DNA of 64,000 bases from the NCBI RefSeq assembly GCF_008728515.1, contig NC_044977.1, forward strand, positions 191,259,987 through 191,323,986. Direction: 5' to 3'. The translations under genes were made by a program, and so were the position numbers. Of the stretch, positions 57,621 through 64,000 are shown one piece after another. How positions within the stretch are numbered: position 1 is the first letter of the stretch; each line of letters starts with the position of its first letter. The stretch is from Papio anubis. Lineage: Eukaryota > Chordata > Mammalia > Primates > Cercopithecidae. Below the pieces are notes generated by a model. It made no database searches, was not told where the DNA came from, and worked only from the letters and a program-made list of their open reading frames with translations.

Positions 57621-57880
57621 CCTGCCTCCGCCTCGCCTAGCCTCGCCTCGCAGGCGGCGCTGGCAGAGCCGAGGGGGCCGCGGGAGCGGCCGCGCTGGGG
57701 ACGCAGACGGCTACGGCGGGCGCACGGCCGCGACTAGCGTTGCGCGGAGCTGCGGAGGGCGCCTAGCCCGCTGGTCATAGCAGCCGCGAAGACGGCGACG
57801 GCTCGTCAGGCCCCAGTCCGGCCCCTCTTCCTCCCGCCCCAAGTAGAGCGCTGGCCGCAGGGAAACGGCCGGGGAGTGAC
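57621..57880 (-). other. ACAP2: Probable 5' untranslated leader of ACAP2 exon 1
   Basis: This GC-rich stretch lies immediately upstream of the ACAP2 start codon on the minus strand and has no splice acceptor needed to reach it. The outer boundary is inferred only; no TATA box is visible, so initiation is probably dispersed across the CpG island. It contains an upstream ATG at 57776-57778. Confidence 0.5.
57734..57778 (-). CDS. Upstream ORF in the ACAP2 leader (14 codons plus stop)
   Basis: On the minus strand an ATG at 57778-57776 opens a frame reading MTSGLGALRSSAQR and stops at TAG (57736-57734). The stop lies 113 nt before the ACAP2 ATG, so the two frames do not overlap. The context has G at -3 and A at +4, a moderate start. 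It exists in the mRNA only if transcription begins upstream of 57778, which is not proven here. Short non-overlapping upstream ORFs usually lower main-frame translation and allow reinitiation; that role is inference. Confidence 0.45.
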   Translation of the reverse strand: MTSGLGALRSSAQR

Positions 57881-57915
57881 AGCCGCGGCCAGCCAGCCAC
57901 GAACCTGGCGGCCAA

Positions 57916-57925
57916 GGGGCGGGGC
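57916..57925 (+). promoter_or_regulatory. GC box (Sp/KLF-type)
   Basis: The sequence ggggcggggc is a consensus GC box. It lies about 300 bp upstream of the ACAP2 ATG, within the CpG island, a usual place for Sp1 binding in TATA-less promoters. Occupancy is not shown. Confidence 0.55.
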
Positions 57926-57983
57926 ATCCGACAGCACCGCCTGCGGGCGCCCGGGCAACGGGTCTGATCGACGGCAGCGCGAA

Positions 57984-57988
57984 CCAAT
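57984..57988 (+). promoter_or_regulatory. CCAAT box (NF-Y type)
   Basis: The sequence gaaccaatgag contains CCAAT followed by the favoured GAG. It sits 68 bp upstream of the GC box relative to ACAP2. NF-Y works in either orientation. Function is inferred from motif and position. Confidence 0.5.
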
Positions 57989-58045
57989 GAGCAGCGCGAC
58001 CGTGGGCACCGCCTTGCCACAACCGCCCCCGAGGGCCAACCGGGA

Positions 58046-58055
58046 TGCGCAGGCG
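58046..58055 (+). promoter_or_regulatory. NRF1-like site
   Basis: The sequence tgcgcaggcg is one change from the NRF1 half-pair pattern tgcgcatgcg. NRF1 sites are frequent in CpG-island promoters; binding here is inferred. Confidence 0.35.
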
Positions 58056-58115
58056 TCGCTAGGCGGGACGCACCGGTTGCTGGGAGGCCGGCAGCTGAGG
58101 CTCCTTGGGAAGGAA

Positions 58116-58124
58116 GTCACGTGG
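58116..58124 (+). promoter_or_regulatory. CACGTG E-box (USF/MiT type)
   Basis: The sequence gtcacgtgg holds a palindromic CACGTG core with the GTCACGTG extension preferred by USF and MiT/TFE factors. It lies near the distal edge of the CpG island, about 500 bp upstream of the ACAP2 ATG. Confidence 0.45.
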
Positions 58125-58230
58125 CTGCAGCCGCGCTTCCCTTCGAGCCCCCGCCTCTTCTCCTGCTCCCCGAGCCCCGCCCTGCTGAGCTGCCAGCCCG
58201 GAGGAGCCGCCTCCTGCAGGTCTGAGGAAG

Positions 58231-58849
58231 GACATTTGCTTTTCAAAGCAGATTGGCAGAAATCTGAAGAGGTTAGAGGCAGAAATTATAAAAGGAAGAG
58301 ATAGGCTAAGCCACCTCTTCTTTTCAGTTTAGAGAAACTGAGGCCAGGAGAGGAGCGAGGATAACTTTAGTGATAAAATCCATCTTTCACGTATTGGTTC
58401 CATCCCTTCATAATTTGAAAATTGCTCCCATGTGCATCTTCTCATATAGCCACAGACCACTTCCTGAAGGAGCTGCCGTTTGGGTTGGACATAGATTTAG
58501 GCGGGTATGGGAGGTAGGGTGCTTCGTGTGGAGGAACTCCTCTCCAAACTGCAGAAAGCACTCCGGCTGACTGACACGACTCCCGGTGGTTTTCACCTGT
58601 TCTGCAATGGTGGGGTTCTGAAGACCAGGCTCAGCATACTCACCTTGTAACACCTGCCCCTCTAATCCACTTTTTCTAGAAGCACTTTAAGATACTTATC
58701 ATCTGATCCTACGGCAGGTATTTACCATACTCCTTGATTTTAAGATGCCATTGATTGTAAAAAGTACAAGGATGTCTTATATGTAATGAATAATTTTTAA
58801 GGCAACCTAAAAAGCATGGGCGTATCTATAAAAATGCATACGTAGGGTG
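58231..58849. other. ACAP2 upstream flank without recognisable feature
   Basis: Unique-looking DNA beyond the CpG island. Frames of 66-81 codons are not recognised. Confidence 0.45.
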
Positions 58850-59015
58850 TTCTAACAGCATAGTGGCTCTGAGTGAGACTCTGGAGGCAAACCTCCTGGA
58901 TTTAGGTCCCAGCTTTCTCACTTTAAAATGAACATAACACCACAGATGTGATAAAGCTGTACAGTTAACACAGTGCCACATATCAATCATTCAGTAAATG
59001 TTGGCTATTGTAATT
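58850..59015 (+). mobile_element. MIR element
   Basis: 'aacagcatagtggctctgagtgagactctggaggcaaacc', 'ctggatttaggtcccagctttctcactt' and 'gccacatatcaatcattcagtaaatgttggctatt' follow MIR from start to end. Confidence 0.75.
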
Positions 59016-59084
59016 GTACCATTTGCCTCTTCAGTACTATAATCAAAGGGCTTAAGTCTAAGCTCTCTCACTTTCACTGTCTGA

Positions 59085-59214
59085 GGTTTTTGTTTGTCTC
59101 AGAAATAATTTCGTTCCGTTCCCCAGGCTGGTCTCAAACTCGTGGCCTCAAGTGATCCTCCTGTCTCAGCCTCCCAAAATGCTGGGATTACAGGTGTGAG
59201 CCACGCATCTAGCC
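59085..59214 (-). mobile_element. Alu monomer
   Basis: Antisense single arm, 'tgggattacaggtgtgagcc'. Confidence 0.77.
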
Positions 59215-59336
59215 TTCTAAAGTCTTAATATAACTTTCTGACCATCTGGCTAAGTATGGCATGATGACATACTGTTTTTTATAACCCATCAAGAGATAGC
59301 TTGATCTCTTTAGCATCTTTAGAAATTAACAGTATA

Positions 59337-59682
59337 GACAGGGCATGGTGGCTCACACCTGTAATCCCAGCACTTTGGAAGGCCGAGGTGAGCAGATCCC
59401 TTGCTCCAGGAGTTCCAGACCAGCCTGGGCAACATGGTGAAATCCTGTCTCTACAACTCTACAAAAAATACAAAAATTAGCCAGGCACATGCCTATAGTC
59501 CCAGTTATAGTCCCAGTTACTCAGGAGGCTGAGGTGGGAGGGTCACTTAAGCCTAGGAAGTCAAGACCACAGTGAGCCATGATTGTGCCACTGCACTCCA
59601 GCCTGGGTAGACAAAGCAAAACACTGTGTCAAACAAACAAAAAAAAAGAACGAAAAAAAAGAAAGGAAGGAAGAACAAAGAA
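59337..59682 (+). mobile_element. AluJ/S-like with perfect target duplication
   Basis: Flanked by aaattaacagtata (59323-59336 and 59683-59696). Small internal duplications ('ctctacaactctac', 'tatagtcccagtta' twice). Confidence 0.92.
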
Positions 59683-59696
59683 AAATTAACAGTATA

Positions 59697-60309
59697 ATTT
59701 TGAGGCATTTCAAAGAATATAGAAGCATTATATACATTTATTCTTTGCTTATATACTTGATTTCTTTTTTTAATTGTATATCCCTGGAATCTATACAGCT
59801 TTTCTTGTTAGCTAAAAACAGACTATTGACTGTTAAATATTCAGGGTCCTCAAGCACATTAGTGGTCAGGCCTAGCTTCCCCAACATTGTAACTTCAATG
59901 TCAGATTTACCAAGAGCGTTGGCAATCTCTACTACATTTGGTTGCATTCCTGATGTGTGACAGCTAATCTGCATATACAATAACTTATTATTTTAATACT
60001 CCACCACAGTGTAGCCTTTTAGAAGATACCTAAAGTGACACTTTGGGGTTCAAATTAAAATTCAACTGCATGGCACCACAAAGGCAAATAACTAAGCTAA
60101 TTATCAAGTGAACATCTTTCTGTGGATGGCTAAATTTGCATAAACCCAGTTAGTGATAACACTGTCACAATTTTTCTTCCTTGCCCTGTGGTAAAGCAAG
60201 CATTTTGGGGTGTCATTTGTAAGATAAGTCCTAAATAAAGAAACATTAAAGTGGGATGGGGTGGGAGCAGTGGGTCTTAGAATAAAAGAAATACAATATT
60301 ATTATCCTC
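59697..60309. other. Upstream flank without recognisable feature
   Basis: No named repeat or exon. A 125-codon plus frame (59583-59960) starts inside the Alu; the part at 59800-59960 is discussed under findings. Confidence 0.45.
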
Positions 60310-60508
60310 ATTTTTTTTTTTTTTTTTTTTTTTTTTTGTGAGACAAAGTTTTGCTCTACTGCCCAGGCTGGAGTGCAGTGGCACAATCTCGGCCCACTGC
60401 AACCTCCTCCTCCCAGGTTCAAGTGATTCCCCTGTCTCAGCCTCCTGAGTAGCTGGGATTATAGGCATGTGCCACCACATCTGGCTAGTTTTTGTATTTT
60501 TAGTATAA
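60310..60508 (-). mobile_element. AluS-like, 5' truncated
   Basis: T27 head, right arm and linker; left arm absent after 'tttttagtata'. Confidence 0.9.
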
Positions 60509-61368
60509 TAATGGAAACCAAGGTCCCAAGATATGAAAATAAATTGCCAGGTGACTCAGGCCACGCACAGGCTGCATGACGCCAGATCCTAACTGCTAAC
60601 TGCCCTCCCTCCCCTTAAGAATTCTGCCTTTGCAGTTGTAACTCTGTCTGCCCGTGTAGCAATCTTCCTTTCATGTTCTCTGTAAAACACTGCTCTTATG
60701 CCACCCCCTCGGGAAGCTTTCTTGGCTGAAATACAAACCTCTCTATTCAACACACAGTAAAAGCTCCTTACTAGGCCCAGTCTGCACTCCAAAAGAATAT
60801 AAAGTATCAAACCTTAAAAGTCTTCCAAATTTCTTCTCCCCAGACTTCTCAGTCCCTCTCTCATTGAAAGAATCTGATGGCCAACCAAATGTGAGGAGGA
60901 GGAAAAAGTAAAGACAACTCGTCAGATGACTCCAGGTTGCAGATCTGGGTGACTGGGTAATAGATAGTGCTATTCATAGAAAGGGGAGAAAGTTTATCTC
61001 AAAATATGTCACTTCAGAAAGTCCTTAAATGTTCCCACCTTGTACCAGTGTCTCACCCAGAACATCCCATGCACAAGCTCAGCACAGATGTCTCTAGTTG
61101 TCTCATTCCCGTATATTCACTTCATGCTCATATTCCCACTCCCACCGCCACCCCAGTATTCCTTTTTTCTCCCAGGCTGTTGGTATCCACCCTGTCTCAC
61201 CCTCCACCTCAGGGCAGTTTCATACCCACAGCTCGGGATCGATCCATACATTTTCCTTCTGCTTTCCCCTCTCCTAGTTACTGAGCAAGATTAGAAATAA
61301 TTTCTATTTTAAAGCAGTAGGAAGCCATTTGAAAAATCTAAACAGAGGAATGGTATCATCTAATTTGT
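60509..61368. other. Upstream flank, mostly unrecognised
   Basis: 60520-60600 is faintly MIR-like in reverse. The pyrimidine-rich stretch 61040-61280 gives overlapping plus frames with no known protein. Confidence 0.4.
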
Positions 61369-61623
61369 GCTGGAGTGCAGTGGTGTGATCATAACTCACT
61401 GCACCCTCAACCTCCCAGGCTCAAGTGATCCTCCATCATCAGCCTCCCGAGTAGTTGGAACTACAGGTGCATGCCACACACCTGGCTAATATTTGTACGT
61501 TTTGTAGAGATGGGTCTCACTATTATTGCCAGGGCTGGTCTGGAACTCCGGAGCTCAAGGGATCCTCCCTGCCTCAGCCTCCCAAAGTACTGGGATAACA
61601 GGTATGAGTTGCTGTCTGTGGCC
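61369..61623 (-). mobile_element. AluJ-like, headless
   Basis: Antisense dimer starting 'tgctggagtgcagtgg', no T head. Confidence 0.86.
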
Positions 61624-61727
61624 TGATTTGTATTTTAAGGGGGAATAGGTAGGCAAATGAGTGAAGGCTTTCAGGGAGACTCTATCACTGCATTCACCAG
61701 CACATGCTTAGGATTTTCAACTGTCTT

Positions 61728-62031
61728 TTTTTTGTTTTGTTTTGTTTTTGAGATGGAGTTTTGCTCTTGTCGCCCAGGCTGGAGTCCAGTGGCGCAATCT
61801 TGCCTCACTGTAACCTCCGCCTCCCGGGTTCAAGTGATTCTTGTGTCTCAGCCTTCTGAGTAGCTGGGATTACAGGCGCCCACCACCACACCCAGCTAAT
61901 TTTTGTATTTTAAGTAGAGATGGGGTTTCACCATGTTGGCCAGGCTGGTCTCAAATGCCTGACCTCAGGTGATCCACCCGCCTAGGCCTCCCAAAGCGCT
62001 GGGATTACAGGCATGAGCCACCACACCCGGC
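61728..62031 (-). mobile_element. AluS-like
   Basis: Full antisense; target duplication 'tcaactgtcttt' on both sides. Confidence 0.93.
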
Positions 62032-63469
62032 CTCAACTGTCTTTGTATTATTTATCTGTGACCAGATCCCTGGCCCGCTGGCACAACGGCTGTTCTCAAA
62101 CCTTGCCACTCTCCTCAAGTCTCCCAGCAAATGTGCCCCACCCCACTCATGATTTGTAGATCACATTGAGTCTTCAAAAAGAAAATAAGAGTCATTAGGA
62201 ACACTCTTCTACCCCCAGCCCACATACTCATCTATGTTCGCACTTTTCTCACTTCTTACCCACCTGTCTCAGAGGAAGGTGGCATCTCTTTCTGCCACTC
62301 CTGATCTGTGCTCTAGGGACTCCATCCCTTCTGTTCTTTTTGGAGAATGGCTCTATCAATTATCCACTCTTTCTCTATATCTTCAAACTCTCTACTGACC
62401 ATTCTTCTCTCTTTGGAAAAAAGGGAAAGAAAACATACACCATCTGTACCAGAAAGGATTATTTTTGTTGTAAGAGAAACGATGTGAGTTAATGAAAACA
62501 AAGGGTTCCTGTTGGGCTAGTTTCACCCAGAACCCAAATGGCTGGCTTTCCTTGAACCTTGAGAAGGATTTAGAACAGGGACCTGTAAAGCCAGCAGCTC
62601 CTTCCTGTCTGTCCTGTCTGTCCATCTGCACATCTGCAGCTTACTTCATCTGACTCTCCAGGCAGCAGCTCCCAACACTACACAACTAACCAGAGAGGAT
62701 GGGCTTTCTCTCTAGGCCCCAAATCTGAATTTCTTGGGGAAAGTATTGGCCCAGCTTGGATGCCGTACCCCCACCAAAGGCCAATCAACCATAGTCAAGG
62801 AGGCAGCTGTGTACAAACATGGCTCCTGAGAGTCTGCCCCTGTGACCTTGTAGTCGGGAAATCACTTAGCTAAGAAGGGGGACTTGTGAGTTAGAGAAAT
62901 TCCCCCTGGCTATTGCCAGATTTCCTTCTGTTGCTTTATATCTAAGACTAAGAGCACCGTCTCCACTCCCTAGCTCCACAGTTTCTCCTCCCATTCATTC
63001 CAATATCCTCTGCCTTCTGTTCTCCGCTCTCTCCAACACCCCTACTCCCTACCAACTGCTTCAGGAAGGTCACTTTCCAATAGCCAAACCCAAAGCACAC
63101 TTTCAGTACTTGTTTTCCTGACGTCTCCTCAGCATTTGCCACTGTTTCCAAGTCTTTCCACCTTGGAAACTCATGCTGCTTTCCTGCTTAAAATTCTTCA
63201 AGGGTTGGTCATTGCCTAAGCTATGATTTTTCAACTTTCCCCAATTGTGAAACCCTTTATCTAAAAGAAAAAGCATTTCACTGATGCCAACCATAAAGTA
63301 AGTAAAAGCAAAGTTGGTGAGTTGAAACAGGAATGGGAGACCCAGAGCCTTGCCCACCTGGCCCCACTGCCTACCCCCAGATGACCCCTGTGTGGACTCC
63401 AAGGAGCACTCACAGCTCCACTGAGTATAGTTTGAAAACCGCAGGTCTGTAGGACAAACACTGAATTTC
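62032..63469. other. Upstream flank, unique or very old sequence
   Basis: No Alu or L1. Some pyrimidine-rich text at 62280-62400 and 62940-63240 may be decayed L2. Minus-strand frames up to 99 codons are not recognised. Confidence 0.4.
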
Positions 63470-63922
63470 TAATTTCATAAATAAGGTCCCTTCAGTATCC
63501 AGCACCTGCCAACCTTTCCTGCCTTCTTTGCTGCTGGTCTGTCTACTCCAAATAGGTCCATGAAGGAGCTGAATTCTCTCGCTTGTTTCAGCGTGCCTCT
63601 CTCTCACGCCCATCTGGGTACACGAGGTTTCCTCAGCCTGAATGGGCCTTCCCCCTTTTGTGGACCTGGTGAACTCCTCTTTGTTATTTAAAATTTGGCT
63701 TAAATGGAATCTCCTCAGGTACTTTCCCATCACAGTGATGTGACTTTGGGACTCTGGCTGTTCCGTCACCCGTTGTACATAACTGTTGGAACAGGGTTCA
63801 GTTCCGTATTACGATCTGAGATTTTTATGCCTGTATACTTGCCAGACCTTCTGCGCAGTGATGTTGTGTTCATTTCATCTTTGTAGCTCTAGAATCTAGC
63901 CCAGCACCTGATACTCTTTGCG
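63470..63922 (+). mobile_element. L2 3' part
   Basis: 'cctcagcctgaatgggccttccccctttt', 'ctggtgaactcctctttgttatttaaaatttgg', and 'gtgttcatttcatctttgtagctct...ctagcccagcacctgat' fit the L2 3' order. Confidence 0.6.
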
Positions 63923-64000
63923 TCTTAGTCGGTTTTATGTTGCTTATAACAAAATCCCTGAATCTGGGTAATTTGTAAAGGAAAGGATTTATTTCTTACA
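63923..64000 (-). mobile_element. MaLR-type LTR end, cut by window edge
   Basis: 'tcttagtcggttttatgttgcttataacaaaatccctgaatctgggtaattt' is the reverse of the 3' end of MST/MLT1-type LTRs, as in the copy at 17829-18209. The rest lies beyond the window. Confidence 0.65.

Larger units (their letters stand above)
56930..58230. promoter_or_regulatory. ACAP2: CpG-island promoter of ACAP2
   Basis: The base composition changes abruptly to GC-rich with frequent CpG, unlike the AT-rich flanks, and no interspersed repeat enters it. It contains ACAP2 exon 1. There is no TATA box at a sensible distance. Visible factor-type motifs upstream of the gene include a GC box, a CCAAT box, an NRF1-like site, half-sites of RFX type and a CACGTG E-box. 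The layout fits a broadly expressed housekeeping promoter. Boundaries are visual estimates. Confidence 0.85.

Noticed and set aside
56792..57780. Long overlapping ORFs (263, 239, 204 and 142 codons) on both strands of the CpG island
   Set aside because: Stop codons are rare in GC-rich DNA; frames overlap on both strands, are rich in R, G, P, A and S, and match no protein I know. The real coding piece is only the 53-bp ACAP2 exon.
1..64000. tRNA, rRNA or snRNA genes
   Set aside because: The A/B-box-like signals seen are those of Alu and MIR; no cloverleaf, 5S or U6-like sequence was recognised.
1..64000. Human origin
   Set aside because: Several near-consensus Alus carry the monkey-lineage variants together ('caagcctg', 'gagacggg', 'gggcgaggtgg'), which does not fit human AluY subfamilies.

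Overview
This is nuclear genomic DNA from a catarrhine primate, almost certainly an Old World monkey (macaque/baboon/vervet group). It is packed with roughly 75 Alu copies in both orientations, together with L1, L2, MIR, MaLR LTRs and fossil DNA transposons. Seven or so young Alu copies share variants I associate with the cercopithecid AluYR lineage: 'caagcctg' where human AluY has 'cacgcctg', 'gagacggg', and 'gggcgaggtgg'. The exact species cannot be fixed from the window.

The only protein-coding exon I can support is on the minus strand inside a CpG island (about 56,930-58,230). A 53-bp coding piece (57568-57620) encodes MKMTVDFEECLKDSPRF, ends in CAG|GT, and matches the N terminus of ACAP2 (centaurin beta-2, human 3q29), an Arf6 GTPase-activating protein. 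Its leader holds a 14-codon upstream ORF if transcription starts beyond 57778. Everything to the left (1-57567) is then ACAP2 intron 1, at least 57.5 kb long; I found no second exon. Everything right of the island (about 58,230-64,000) is upstream flank.

Region by region: 1-14 kb is Alu, an old L1 3' end, an hAT MITE, a shortened MADE1 hairpin (5776-5830), an antisense L2 (9985-11385) and a THE1-type LTR with an Alu inside. 14.9-18.7 kb is a plus-strand L1 carrying a solo MaLR LTR and Alus. 20.8-25 kb is two more plus-strand L1 segments with nested Alus, a Tigger-type MITE and a GGAA microsatellite. 25-32 kb is L2, antisense L1 and dense Alus. 32-41 kb holds L1 pieces, MER5A-like DNA, a recent 115-bp tandem duplication, young AluYR copies and L2. 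41.2-43.8 kb is a rearranged block: an MLT1 LTR, two inverted copies of a Tigger-type MITE around a palindromic AT-rich centre, and a 130-bp duplicated segment. 43.8-51.7 kb is L1, mostly one long antisense copy cut by Alus and a Tigger MITE. 51.7-56.9 kb is Alus and then about 2 kb of largely unique DNA leading to the island. 58.2-64 kb is unique sequence, MIR, Alus, L2 and the edge of a MaLR-type LTR.

I see no operon, CRISPR, tRNA or rRNA gene, and no evidence for a new multi-gene system. Most open reading frames here are translated Alu, L1, microsatellite or GC-rich island. The points worth a second look are the ACAP2 upstream ORF, the compact MADE1 hairpin, the palindromic MITE block, the recent tandem duplication and the corrupted tail of one young Alu.
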